Shown here in pieces: positions 1-6,904 of a stretch of 20,903 nt of DNA (position 1 is its first letter; every line of letters begins with the position of its first letter). The stretch comes from an uncultured Christensenella sp. (GTDB lineage: Bacteria; Bacillota; Clostridia; Christensenellales; Borkfalkiaceae), in contig CAJTRW010000002.1 in NCBI GenBank assembly GCA_910578765.1, positions 1 through 20,903 on the forward strand, in the 5' to 3' direction. The translations under genes were made by a program, and so were the position numbers. The notes under the pieces were generated by a model, which was not told the DNA's origin, ran no database searches, and worked only from the letters and a program-made list of their open reading frames with translations.

Positions 1-65
1 CTGCCTGTATTGGCTTATGATTGCGTTACACGTTACGGGGTGGCGTATAAAAGTATTACTAATGA

Positions 66-224
66 TTATTTATTTTCGGGTGCTTTTTGCACTATTACTT
101 TTCCGTCTTTTACGGCGATAAGCATTTTGCCCTTGCATTTCGGGCAATAGATTTCTATTGTAGAGCCGTCGCCCGCTTTAAGTAGTTTATACCCGCATTC
201 GGGACATACAACGTAATAAGTCAT
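66..224 (-). CDS. Small zinc-ribbon protein (52 aa)
   Basis: A 52-residue protein that starts MTYYVVCPECGYKLLKAG. It has two Cys pairs, CPEC near the N-terminus and CPKC about 20 residues later, the layout of a one-domain zinc ribbon of the kind seen in Mu Com-like proteins. A clear GAGGAG ribosome site lies just before the ATG, and the start is 14 bases beyond the stop of the gene before it, so it is probably the last visible gene of the thiamine operon. It has no recognisable thiamine role, and the family assignment rests on the Cys spacing alone. A metal-binding adaptor or nucleic-acid-binding role is a guess. Confidence 0.7.
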   Translation of the reverse strand: MTYYVVCPECGYKLLKAGDGSTIEIYCPKCKGKMLIAVKDGKVIVQKAPENK

Positions 225-238
225 TGATTTGCTCCTCA

Positions 239-412
239 TTATTTTGTTTTGGTTGTTACAGTTCCATTGCGAATTATGATATGTATATATTTATCACATT
301 TTTGACATTTTATATAGCCGTCCATACCGTTCTGCGCTTGCACAAGTACGGTTTTACAATGCGGACAACACGCATAATATAACGCAATTTTCGATTTAGT
401 AGTTTCTTCCAT
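239..412 (-). CDS. Small zinc-ribbon protein (57 aa)
   Basis: A 57-residue protein with CPHC around residue 16-19 and CQKC around 36-39, each followed by a short beta-like stretch. It is a second single zinc ribbon with the same plan as the next gene downstream. The ATG lies inside the end of the thiE-HAD gene (17-base overlap), so translation is probably coupled; no strong ribosome site is seen. The two adjacent mini-proteins could be paralogues, since spacing and tail layout agree, but identity outside the Cys pairs is low. Function unknown. Confidence 0.65.
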   Translation of the reverse strand: MEETTKSKIALYYACCPHCKTVLVQAQNGMDGYIKCQKCDKYIHIIIRNGTVTTKTK

Positions 413-1709
413 ACAATGACGGGGCTTTACTAAAACTCATAATAAAACTATCTGCTAACGACAATATTTCGGGTATATCTTTCCGTGAATAATAATCATA
501 AACGGCGCAAACTTTTGCTCCCGCTTGCTTAATAGATTTCATTGCGCTTAACACATCTTCAAAAAATAAGCACTTTTCGGGAATGCTTTGCATTTCCCGT
601 ACTGTTTCAATAAAAAAGTCGGGGTATTCTTTTCCGCGTTTTGAATTTTCGGCAGTACAGTAACAGTCAAATAATTCATATATTCCGTTATTTTTCAGCG
701 CAGGAATAAAAAGAGACGGCGGCAAATTTGTGGCTACGCCTAATTTAATACCGCGTTTTTTTAGTTTTCTTAAATAGGCTTTTGTGTGTGGTTTTAACTT
801 TATATTGTGTTCGTATTCGTATTGTGCCATATTGCGCCATTCGTTTATCAATTCGGTTGTTGTTTCGGGCAAATCAAATAATGTTTTGGTATATAATGCC
901 GCTTCTTTGAAATTCAATGCACTGACTTTTACAATATAATCTGGCGGTACGGTATAGCCGCGTTTTGACAAAAATGCAATGTCAATCTTTTCCCATAAAT
1001 CATTTGAATTGAAAAGCGTTCCGTCTAAATCAAATACAGCACATTCTATATTGTCTAAATTTAATTTATTATCTGCCGAGCGGCGATACGAAAACGCTTT
1101 TTTCATACGTTGCGTTTCGTTTTGAATATTATTGCTTGAAATTATAGCAGATACAACCGCCAGCCCGTCAATATTTATTCCGTCAAAATATGATAAGCGT
1201 TCCGTATTGATACCGCCAATCACAACAATGGGCAATGTACTTGCAGAGCAAATTCTTATTAGTTCGTCGCGTGTTACGATTTCGGCGTTTGTTTTTGTAT
1301 TCGTTGCAAACATAGCCCCTACGCCGAGATAGTCCGCTCCGTATGCTTCGGCTAAAACTGCCTCTTTAATCGTTCGTGCAGATACGCCCAATATTTTATT
1401 TTTGCCTATCATTTTTCGCGCTGTTTCTATCGGCATATCGTCAACACCTATGTGTACACCGTCGGCATCAACAGCAAGCGCAATATCAATTCTATCGTTG
1501 ATGATTAAAGGCACACCGTATTTATCTGTTATTTGCTTAATGCTACACGCAAGTTTGTAAAATGCTTTCGTAGATAAATCTTTTTCGCGCAACTGAATAA
1601 GAGTACACCCGCCGAGAATTGCTTGCTCGACGGCAATTTCCAAAGTGGGGGTACTCATCAAATTCCTATCGGTAACGAGATAGATACTGTAATCAATTTT
1701 CGGTTTCAT
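396..1709 (-). CDS. thiE: ThiE-HAD fusion: thiamine-phosphate synthase with C-terminal HAD phosphatase domain
   Basis: Residues 1-205 are a ThiE TIM barrel joining HMP-PP and thiazole phosphate into thiamine monophosphate: LVTDR at 11, QLREK at 39, NDR at 71, DGVHIGVDD at 83, and the C-terminal phosphate-binding VIGGI at 163 and VVSAI at 185. Residues 222-437 form a HAD hydrolase: motif I FDLDGT (D227, D229), motif II VATN (T327), motif III lysine K360 before a YPD, and motif IV FFED (E384, D385). All four HAD motifs are intact, so the domain should be active. ThiE alone is about 210 residues, so this is a true two-domain fusion. It overlaps thiD by 17 bases. Inference: the HAD part dephosphorylates thiamine monophosphate so that ThiN, which uses free thiamine, can finish TPP. 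Other substrates such as pyridoxal phosphate or another sugar phosphate cannot be excluded. Confidence 0.92.
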   Translation of the reverse strand: MKPKIDYSIYLVTDRNLMSTPTLEIAVEQAILGGCTLIQLREKDLSTKAFYKLACSIKQITDKYGVPLIINDRIDIALAVDADGVHIGVDDMPIETARKMIGKNKILGVSARTIKEAVLAEAYGADYLGVGAMFATNTKTNAEIVTRDELIRICSASTLPIVVIGGINTERLSYFDGINIDGLAVVSAIISSNNIQNETQRMKKAFSYRRSADNKLNLDNIECAVFDLDGTLFNSNDLWEKIDIAFLSKRGYTVPPDYIVKVSALNFKEAALYTKTLFDLPETTTELINEWRNMAQYEYEHNIKLKPHTKAYLRKLKKRGIKLGVATNLPPSLFIPALKNNGIYELFDCYCTAENSKRGKEYPDFFIETVREMQSIPEKCLFFEDVLSAMKSIKQAGAKVCAVYDYYSRKDIPEILSLADSFIMSFSKAPSLYGRNY

Positions 1710-2508
1710 TTAATAGCCCGCCTTTTTTATAAAGTTCATAAAAATGATTTGTCGGTCCGCAACCTTTTCCGATACTTAAAGCGTGTTGTATTGCCGTAGT
1801 TACATAATCTTTTGCATTTTTTACAGCAGTAGAAATATCATAACCGAGTGCCAAATTTGAGGCGATTGCGGACGACAAAGTGCAACCCGTTCCGTGCGTG
1901 TTTTTAGTGTTAATTCGTTGCGTTTCAAAACGATAAAATTCTTTTCCGTCAAACAGAATATCAACTGCGTTTCCAATATAATGACCGCCCTTTATAAGTA
2001 CGCTTTTACAGCCTAAACCGCAAATTTTAACAGCGGCTTTTTTCATATCTTGTTCGGTATTGATTTTGATTTTCGTTATAATTTCCGCTTCGGGAATATT
2101 AGGTGTGAGAACGGTTGCAATCGGAATTATCGTTTCAATTAGTGTGCCGATTGCATTTGGTTGCATTAGCGCGCACCCGTTTTTTGCGTACATAACGGGG
2201 TCAATAACAATATGTGCGGGCTTGTATTCTTTCAATTTATTTGCAACTATTTTCATACAGTCCGTGTCTGATAACATACCGACTTTCACGGCATTTACTG
2301 TTATGTCCTCAAAAACCGCGTCAATTTGTTTAGCAATTATTTCGGTCTTAATATTTTGAATATCTATAACGCGACTTGTATTTTCGGCTACTACGGAAAC
2401 AATAACACTCATACCGAATACACCGTGCGCCGAACACGTTTTTATATCGGCTTGTATTCCCGCGCCGCCGCTACAATCAGACCCCGCAATACTCAATACG
2501 GTTTTCAT
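1693..2508 (-). CDS. thiD: Hydroxymethylpyrimidine/phosphomethylpyrimidine kinase
   Basis: A 271-residue ribokinase-fold kinase that phosphorylates HMP to HMP-P and then HMP-PP, the pyrimidine substrate of ThiE. Evidence: the N-terminal SIAGSDCSGGAGIQAD signature, the substrate-side VVAENT stretch near residue 42, DPVMYAKNG around 102, LIKGGH around 172, and the anion-hole/catalytic NTHGTGCT motif around 203, which matches the ThiD signature. Length is normal for the family (about 265-275). It overlaps the upstream thiN by four bases (ATGA) and the downstream thiE fusion by 17 bases, so the operon is tightly coupled. PdxK-type specificity is possible for this fold, but the neighbours favour ThiD. 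Confidence 0.95.
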   Translation of the reverse strand: MKTVLSIAGSDCSGGAGIQADIKTCSAHGVFGMSVIVSVVAENTSRVIDIQNIKTEIIAKQIDAVFEDITVNAVKVGMLSDTDCMKIVANKLKEYKPAHIVIDPVMYAKNGCALMQPNAIGTLIETIIPIATVLTPNIPEAEIITKIKINTEQDMKKAAVKICGLGCKSVLIKGGHYIGNAVDILFDGKEFYRFETQRINTKNTHGTGCTLSSAIASNLALGYDISTAVKNAKDYVTTAIQHALSIGKGCGPTNHFYELYKKGGLLNETEN

Positions 2509-3140
2509 ATAATTTGCTCCTTTATGTTATTTGAATAAACTAAAATCAAAGTTCCCGATTTTACCGAAATAAAACTTTCTTTTCCTATAAACTCATTGCT
2601 TACACCGATAGGAAAATGGTTGTATAATACGGCGTTTTTTAATTCAAATTTTAGACCGCTGATTGTTACGCCGTCAGATTTTTCCGTTAAAGAAAAGACG
2701 GAAATATAGCCGCTTGCTTTATTATCAAAAGAAATTCGCTTGTTTTTAATTGCCGTTATAATGCAATTATCGTCATATAAAAAACCTTGTTTGTCTTTCT
2801 CCGATAGAAAAGCCAAAGTTTGAATATTTGCTATTGTATGGTCAATTCTGCCGCCCGTGCCGCAATAAATTTTGAACGTATCAAAACCTAACTGTATGCC
2901 TTTACGTACTGCCGCCAAAGTGTCGGTATCGTCCTTATCAACGTTCAATTTTATAACTGTCGCATTTAACGGCGTTTCGGTTATAGAATCGAAATCGCCT
3001 ATAATTAAATCAGACTTAATTCCAGCCTCTTGTAAATACTTTAATCCACCGTCGGCGGCTATGATATAATCGCCGTTTTGCGGAGTAAAATCAAGCCCGT
3101 AATTTTTGCCGGCACCGACTATATAACACGTTTTATTCAT
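2505..3140 (-). CDS. thiN: Thiamine pyrophosphokinase
   Basis: A 211-residue enzyme that transfers pyrophosphate from ATP to free thiamine, giving TPP. Recognised by IIAADGGLKYL near residue 26, IIGDFDSI near 46, the acidic KDDTDT near 69, and GGRIDHT near 96, all family hallmarks. The C-terminal half fits the thiamine-binding beta domain, with the S-N-E run GVSNEF near residue 179. The length is normal. It overlaps tenA by an ATGA. Its presence means this operon ends TPP synthesis from thiamine rather than from thiamine phosphate (the ThiL route), so a thiamine-phosphate phosphatase is needed. The HAD domain two genes downstream is the obvious candidate. Confidence 0.94.
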   Translation of the reverse strand: MNKTCYIVGAGKNYGLDFTPQNGDYIIAADGGLKYLQEAGIKSDLIIGDFDSITETPLNATVIKLNVDKDDTDTLAAVRKGIQLGFDTFKIYCGTGGRIDHTIANIQTLAFLSEKDKQGFLYDDNCIITAIKNKRISFDNKASGYISVFSLTEKSDGVTISGLKFELKNAVLYNHFPIGVSNEFIGKESFISVKSGTLILVYSNNIKEQII

Positions 3141-3799
3141 ACGCTTTCCTTTTCAAAAACCATTTCCCAAAAATAAAGTTCGTGTAAACTTGCTTGACGG
3201 AAAATTTCTTTTAATTTTTCTTGCCGTTTGACGGGTAGGCAATCACATTTTTTATCGGCGTAATGCGCCCAAAATTCGCAACTCTTGATATATTCGTCAT
3301 TTGCGTAATCGTCGATTAAAGCCCAATACGGCGATTTTTTAATATTAGAATGATTTTTTACAACTTCGGTAAACACATAACAGTAGCCAATCATACACGG
3401 CAATACAGCCATTAAAATTTCGGGTATATCGTTATTTTCCGCAATAGAAAGCATATAGTCCGTATAATTTCTATTTACTTTTGTTGCTTGCATAAGTTCT
3501 ATATCGTCATCGGTTATGCCGAATTGATTTAGATAATTAAGGCGAACGGCAGATTCACCGTCCGTTACAAAACTTAAAATATTATAAAATACTTGCAAAT
3601 CTTTTAAGGTGGTAGAGCGGTACATAGCCATAGCATAAACACGCGCGTATTGTTTTAGATAAATACTGTCTTGTATTATATAAAACTTAAATTTTTCAAA
3701 CGGCAATGTTCCTTTTGCCAATTCTTGCACAAAATCTGATTTGTAGCATTTTTCCCATACGTCCATTGTTTCATTGATTGTTTGTTTGATAAAAGCCAT
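3137..3799 (-). CDS. tenA: TenA/thiaminase II family aminopyrimidine aminohydrolase
   Basis: A 220-residue all-helical TenA protein that salvages HMP from base-degraded thiamine (aminopyrimidine hydrolysis). The visible active-site residues are D44 in IIQDS, C135 in AVLPC (the same number as the Bacillus subtilis TenA catalytic Cys), and the C-terminal ELYFWEM with E207. I chose the ATG at 3799 because GGGAGGC stands seven bases before it. The longer open frame reaching 3871 would add 24 residues that run straight through the riboswitch terminator hairpin, so it is not the protein start. It is the first gene of the thiamine operon, under two TPP riboswitches. Confidence 0.93.
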   Translation of the reverse strand: MAFIKQTINETMDVWEKCYKSDFVQELAKGTLPFEKFKFYIIQDSIYLKQYARVYAMAMYRSTTLKDLQVFYNILSFVTDGESAVRLNYLNQFGITDDDIELMQATKVNRNYTDYMLSIAENNDIPEILMAVLPCMIGYCYVFTEVVKNHSNIKKSPYWALIDDYANDEYIKSCEFWAHYADKKCDCLPVKRQEKLKEIFRQASLHELYFWEMVFEKESV

Positions 3800-3821
3800 T
3801 TTCGCCTCCCGTTTTTTAATA

Positions 3822-3850
3822 TAAAAAGAGCCTCCCATTTTGGAAAGCCC
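3822..3850 (-). terminator. Intrinsic terminator of the second TPP riboswitch
   Basis: Read on the minus strand, GGGCTTTCC - AAAAT - GGGAGGCTC pairs along all nine positions (three G-U pairs) and is followed by TTTTTATA. It sits between the second aptamer and the tenA ribosome site, the expected place for the expression platform. The stem uses a G-rich 3' arm next to the tenA ribosome site. Confidence 0.8.
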
Positions 3851-3882
3851 TTTCACAAAGTCATTTTGCACACGACAAAGGA

Positions 3883-3966
3883 AATTGCTTCCCTTTATCG
3901 GTATTAGCCGATAGGTCTAACGGTCAGTCTTACCTTTTTCAACTTTTTACAGTTCCCGTGCAAATG
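3883..3966 (-). promoter_or_regulatory. TPP riboswitch aptamer 2 (gene-proximal, divergent)
   Basis: The minus strand shows the THI-box order: CGGGAAC, then a P3 hairpin, TTGAAA where CTGAGA is usual, GACCG, then P5 ATCGG-CTAATA-CCGAT, and AAAGGGAAGC closing P1 against TTTGC. P2 shows a paired change (CGG with CCG) compared with aptamer 1 (GGG with CCC), so the fold is kept. But CTGAGA has become TTGAAA, and the CGTAGGG end of the pyrophosphate-side loop has become TAAAGGG. It lies directly upstream of a terminator. It is either a weakened TPP sensor or one with altered ligand choice. Confidence 0.8.
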
Positions 3967-3983
3967 TTATATATTCAGTTGTA

Positions 3984-4014
3984 TAAAAAATGCGCCTTTC
4001 ATATAGGAAAGCGC
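3984..4014 (-). terminator. Intrinsic terminator of the first TPP riboswitch
   Basis: On the minus strand GCGCTTTC - CTATAT - GAAAGGCGC forms a stem with one bulged G, followed by ATTTTTTATA. It lies just after aptamer 1 and before aptamer 2, so each aptamer has its own terminator. Confidence 0.78.
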
Positions 4015-4027
4015 AATAATGATTAAA

Positions 4028-4120
4028 CACTATTTTGCTCCCTACGTTGGTATTAGCCAACAGGTTCAAAGGGTCAGGTTTTGCCTTCTCAACTCCATAG
4101 AGTTCCCCTGCATTTGCAAA
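4028..4120 (-). promoter_or_regulatory. TPP riboswitch aptamer 1 (promoter-proximal, canonical)
   Basis: A textbook THI box on the minus strand: CAGGGGAACTC, hairpin, GTTGAGAAGG, then GACCCTTTGAACCTG, TTGG-CTAATA-CCAA and CGTAGGGAGC. TTTGC at the 5' side pairs with GCAAA at the 3' side as P1. The conserved TGAGA and CGTAGGGA segments that contact HMP and the pyrophosphate are intact. It controls the tenA-thiN-thiD-thiE operon, with transcription starting only a few bases upstream. Confidence 0.95.
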
Positions 4121-4121
4121 T

Positions 4122-4150
4122 ATAATATCACTTTTGAAAAATAAAGTCAA
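4122..4150 (-). promoter_or_regulatory. Sigma-A promoter of the thiamine operon
   Basis: On the minus strand TTGACT (4150-4145), 17 bases, then TATTAT (4127-4122). Transcription would start at about 4115, immediately before aptamer 1. Confidence 0.8.
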
Positions 4151-4251
4151 ATAATTCTATGACATTAAATCACATTCGATATTATTTACATTTCGACAAT
4201 ATCATTAGTTTTTTAACAGCATAACCAAATAGTACGCCGTATTTTCCGTGA

Positions 4252-4257
4252 TATAAT
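4252..4257 (+). promoter_or_regulatory. Extended -10 promoter facing the recombinase genes
   Basis: TGATATAAT gives a TATAAT with an upstream TG (4249-4250) on the plus strand; no convincing -35 is seen. A start near 4264 would put the whole nested inverted repeat 4299-4484 into a roughly 270-base leader of the recombinase mRNA. The thiamine promoter diverges from it about 110 bases away. Confidence 0.45.
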
Positions 4258-4298
4258 TATTGTGTATGAGTATATTCTTTTGCATAAGAATTACATAG

Positions 4299-4484
4299 TT
4301 TTGTTATTCGCTTGTGCTTACCGTCTGGGGACGGAATACGCCGCCTTGATAAATTATCAAGGGCGACGATTTATCTCCCGTTAGGCATAAAACCGTCGTC
4401 GCCTACGGCGCAAACCCTTGACAATTTGCCTGCGGCGGCATTTTTGGCTGATTAAGACGGTAAGCACCAAAGCGAACAACAAAA
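4299..4484. repeat. Long nested inverted repeat (foldback element)
   Basis: The outer arms 4299-4326 and 4455-4484 are near-perfect inverse copies; GTGCTTACCGTCT matches AGACGGTAAGCAC exactly, and the outer parts match with a two-base gap and one mismatch. Inside, symmetric about nearly the same centre, ccgcc (4341) pairs with ggcgg (4434), AAATTATCAAGGG (4351) pairs with CCCTTGACAATTT (4415) with one mismatch, and GGCGACGA (4362) pairs with TCGTCGCC (4396). It contains no gene. It ends 48 bases before the recombinase start and could be a MITE-like element, a DNA hairpin site, or a structured leader. Short local hairpins inside each arm offer an alternative fold. Confidence 0.8.
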
Positions 4485-4532
4485 TTTTAAGCCGCAGTCC
4501 GCACACACGCAGACAGCGCAAAGGAGTAGACA

Positions 4533-4919
4533 ATGAAAAACGCAGTTATCTACACACGGAGTGCAAGCCCCAACGAGCAAGCAACCAACGCACAACTTGA
4601 AATTTGCCGCGAGTATGCAAACACGCACGGCTATAATATCGTTGCGGAATTTTCAGACAACGGCTATTCGGGAATGACTTTTGACCGCCCCGCATTTATT
4701 GCTATGAACAACTGCCGCGACAAGTGGGAAACATTGATTGTTTATTGCATAGACAAGTTATCGCGCAATAGGCGTGATTTTTGCAAGTATAGAAAAACAT
4801 TGCGCAACGAGGGCAAAGAAATTGTATCAACTGTCGAGCCGCTTTCGGACGATATTTTTGCAACGATAGAGAGTTTGCAAGAGTTTTATACTTATCAAAA
4901 AGGAGTACAACACAAATGA
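4533..4919 (+). CDS. Catalytic-domain-only serine recombinase (128 aa)
   Basis: A resolvase N-terminal domain only: MKNAVIYTRSASPNEQ, with the DKLSRNRRD arginine motif at 74-82. It lacks the recombinase, zinc-ribbon and coiled-coil parts of its neighbour and any helix-turn-helix, so it cannot bind a site in the usual way. It shares the first seven residues with the large recombinase that follows. At the nucleophile position (residue 11 in R-x-S of the neighbour) this protein has Ala in an R-S-A-S run, so catalysis is doubtful unless S10 or S12 takes over. GGAG at 4523 is the ribosome site. Its stop overlaps the next start (ATGA). A regulatory or directionality partner of the large recombinase is an attractive but unproven reading. 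Confidence 0.85.
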   Translation: MKNAVIYTRSASPNEQATNAQLEICREYANTHGYNIVAEFSDNGYSGMTFDRPAFIAMNNCRDKWETLIVYCIDKLSRNRRDFCKYRKTLRNEGKEIVSTVEPLSDDIFATIESLQEFYTYQKGVQHK

Positions 4920-6460
4920 AGAACGCAGTTATTTACGCCCGTTTCAGTTCGTCGGGACAAAATGAACAGTCAATAGAGAGCCAAATTCGCACTTGTACAG
5001 AGTTCGCGGAAAGTCAAGGCTACGCGATTGTCAAAACGTATTCGGACAAGGCAAGGACGGGAACAAACGACAGCCGCCCGTCGTTTCAGCGTATGATAAA
5101 AGACGCCGCCAGCGGGCAATTCCAATACATAATCGTTTATATGTTTGACCGCTTTGCCCGCAATCGCCGCGACAGCATTATGTACAAAGAAATGTTAAAG
5201 CAAGATTACGGCATACGGGTATTATCGGCAACCCAGCCCATCAGCGACGACGAGGGCGGCGAGTTCTACGAAATGTTTTTGGAATGGAACGACGAGAAAT
5301 ACAGCAAGCGATTGTCAAAGCGTGTGCGCAACGGACTTGACACCAGCGTGGAAAACGGCACGTTTTGCGGCGGTTTTCTGATTTACGGCTACAAGATACG
5401 AAAAGAGCCGATAGCGGGCAAACGCGAAAGGTTTATAAAGTACGTTGAAATCGACGAGGAGCAAGCGGAAATCGTGCGCTATGTTTTTACCGAATACGAC
5501 AAGGGCGTGCCGAAAAAGGAAATTGCCGACGCGCTCAACGCACAAGGCAAGCGATTGAACGGCAAGCCGTTCACGGGCAAATCGTTTGACAAGTACATAG
5601 TAAACCCGAAATATACGGGCGAGTTCTATTTTGGCGAAAGGCTATGCACGCACACATACCCTGCTATTATCGACAAAGCACTTTTCGAGCGCGTGCAAAA
5701 ACGACTTGCGGCAAACCGCTATTTTGCGGGCGGTATGGCAACGGCGCGTGTGCCTTATCTTTTGACGGGCAAAGCCTTTTGCGGCAAATGCGAAACGGCT
5801 ATGGTCGCAGACGGCGGCACAAGCAAGACGGGCAAAACACATCAATACTATGCTTGTAAGCAAAAGAAAAAAGGCGTATGCGACAAGCACCGCGAGGAAA
5901 AAGACAGGTTGGAATTTTACGTTACGCAAATGGTACACGACTTTTTGAGCGACAAGGAAAACGCAAGAAAAGCCGCCCGTGATACAATCGCGTATTACGA
6001 CAAGCGAACGGGCGCGGACAATATAAAGAGCCTTGACAGCCGCATAGCGAAAGCCCGCAAGGACATTGAAGAAATGACAACGGCGTTTATCGAGGCAAAA
6101 AGCGCGTTGTTACGGGAAACTATCGAAAAGAGAATGACCGATTACGAAATACTGATAAAAGATTTAGAGAGCCAAAAAACGCAGTTAGAATACGAGCGCG
6201 GTTTGCAAGTCAGCGAAAACGACATACTGGACTATATCGCCGACCTATTGAAAGGCAACCCCGCAGACAAGGAATATCAAAAGCAGATAATCGACAACCT
6301 TGTTTACAAAGTGTTTGTTGCCGACGATTATATAAACCCGCTTTTAGTTTTGGGGAACGGCAAGGAAATTGAAAACGTGCGATTGTCAGAGGTCAAAGAC
6401 GTTTTGGAAAAACTTTTCGGCGCAAGTGTTCAATCGCAACTACCACTCGCCCGCCATTAG
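4916..6460 (+). CDS. Large serine recombinase/integrase
   Basis: A 514-residue large serine recombinase that cuts and joins DNA through a phosphoserine at att sites. Residues 1-140 are the resolvase catalytic domain, with YARFSSSGQ (R9, S11) and DRFARNRRD (78-86). Residues 150-260 are the recombinase domain (GFLIYGYK, ADALNAQGKRLNGKPFTG). A zinc ribbon with C289, C292, C314 and C322 follows, and a charged coiled coil at about 365-430, then a C-terminal segment. All parts expected for an integrative-element recombinase are present. AAGGAG precedes the ATG, and the gene overlaps the short recombinase by four bases. The last residues (LPLARH) recur as decayed copies further downstream. Confidence 0.95.
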   Translation: MKNAVIYARFSSSGQNEQSIESQIRTCTEFAESQGYAIVKTYSDKARTGTNDSRPSFQRMIKDAASGQFQYIIVYMFDRFARNRRDSIMYKEMLKQDYGIRVLSATQPISDDEGGEFYEMFLEWNDEKYSKRLSKRVRNGLDTSVENGTFCGGFLIYGYKIRKEPIAGKRERFIKYVEIDEEQAEIVRYVFTEYDKGVPKKEIADALNAQGKRLNGKPFTGKSFDKYIVNPKYTGEFYFGERLCTHTYPAIIDKALFERVQKRLAANRYFAGGMATARVPYLLTGKAFCGKCETAMVADGGTSKTGKTHQYYACKQKKKGVCDKHREEKDRLEFYVTQMVHDFLSDKENARKAARDTIAYYDKRTGADNIKSLDSRIAKARKDIEEMTTAFIEAKSALLRETIEKRMTDYEILIKDLESQKTQLEYERGLQVSENDILDYIADLLKGNPADKEYQKQIIDNLVYKVFVADDYINPLLVLGNGKEIENVRLSEVKDVLEKLFGASVQSQLPLARH

Positions 6461-6494
6461 GGAATTGTACGAACCCACGCCAAAGTGAGTTCGT
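6428..6494 (+). repeat. Recombinase-tail/terminator module, copy 1
   Basis: The end of the recombinase gene (CTACCACTCGCCCGCCATTAG) runs into AATTGTACGAACC and a hairpin ACGAAC...GTTCGT (6469-6494). A related block occurs at 7884-7962 and a weaker one at 8864-8920. The hairpin probably serves as the recombinase terminator, though the T tract (ATTATTCTTT) is weak. Confidence 0.6.
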
Positions 6495-6612
6495 ATTATT
6501 CTTTGAAAGAGATTACTTCGGCGTTTGCGTTGGAATGAATATAGCGTCGCCGGAACCGCCCACACCGACAGCGTGGCAGACACAAAAGCGTGATGAGAAA
6601 GGCAACTTTACA

Positions 6613-6663
6613 AAATAGCGATAAAGGCACTTTGAGAGAAATCTCGGAGTGCCTTCGCTATTT
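6613..6663 (+). terminator. Long terminator-like hairpin after the recombinase
   Basis: AAATAGCG...CGCTATTT encloses AAGGCACT...AGTGCCTT and GAGA...TCTC, a nearly continuous stem of about 20 pairs. No T run follows at once, so it may be a processing or barrier element rather than a simple terminator. The stretch 6461-6736 otherwise holds only a 27-codon frame without a ribosome site. Confidence 0.55.
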
Positions 6664-6666
6664 ACT

Positions 6667-6694
6667 TGAATAAATCTTTTATTTTTGATATAAT
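6667..6694 (+). promoter_or_regulatory. Promoter of the small-gene cluster
   Basis: TTGAAT (6667), 16 bases, then TATAAT (6689-6694) with an upstream TG (TGATATAAT). It stands about 43 bases before the first small gene and gives this cluster a promoter separate from the recombinase. Confidence 0.65.
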
Positions 6695-6736
6695 GATTAT
6701 ACGATAAACAATAATTTACAAGTGAGGCGAGAAATT

Positions 6737-6904
6737 ATGAACACCGAAATTCGGGTTGCTATTGATAAATTTAAAGAGGTAAAAGATATATTAAAAAAAT
6801 TTGATAGCAAAGATGAGGCAATAGAGTATCTGGTCAATGAAACAAAATTATCAAAAGAAGAATGTTCTACTGCATACGACATTATTATTAAAATTGAAAA
6901 TTAA
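6737..6904 (+). CDS. Small hypothetical protein (55 aa)
   Basis: A charged, helical 55-residue protein (MNTEIRVAIDKFKEVKDIL...). I chose the ATG at 6737 because GTGAGGCGAG stands before it; the in-frame GTG at 6722 is part of that ribosome site. The DSKDEAIEYLVNET run looks like a short helical repeat. I recognise no domain. It is the first gene after the promoter at 6667-6694, and its stop codon is embedded in the first AAATTTCAATTT repeat. Confidence 0.65.
   Translation: MNTEIRVAIDKFKEVKDILKKFDSKDEAIEYLVNETKLSKEECSTAYDIIIKIEN

Noticed and set aside
1..65. Possible start of a further gene at the left edge
   Set aside because: Too short, with no recognisable coding signal on either strand.
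3800..3871. 24-residue N-terminal extension of TenA
   Set aside because: It would translate the riboswitch terminator; the ribosome site GGGAGGC and family alignment place the start at 3799.
4299..4484. Reading the foldback element as an integron attC site or CRISPR repeat
   Set aside because: There is no attC core (GTTRRRY) layout and no array of spaced identical repeats; only one palindromic unit is present.
4418..4600. 60-codon frame overlapping the foldback element and the recombinase start
   Set aside because: It runs through the inverted repeat and into the short recombinase in another frame, without a ribosome site.
6535..6618. 27-codon frame MNIASPEPPTPTAWQTQKRD...
   Set aside because: The sequence looks protein-like, but it has no ribosome site and lies between two hairpins; it may be a gene fragment, so I do not call it.
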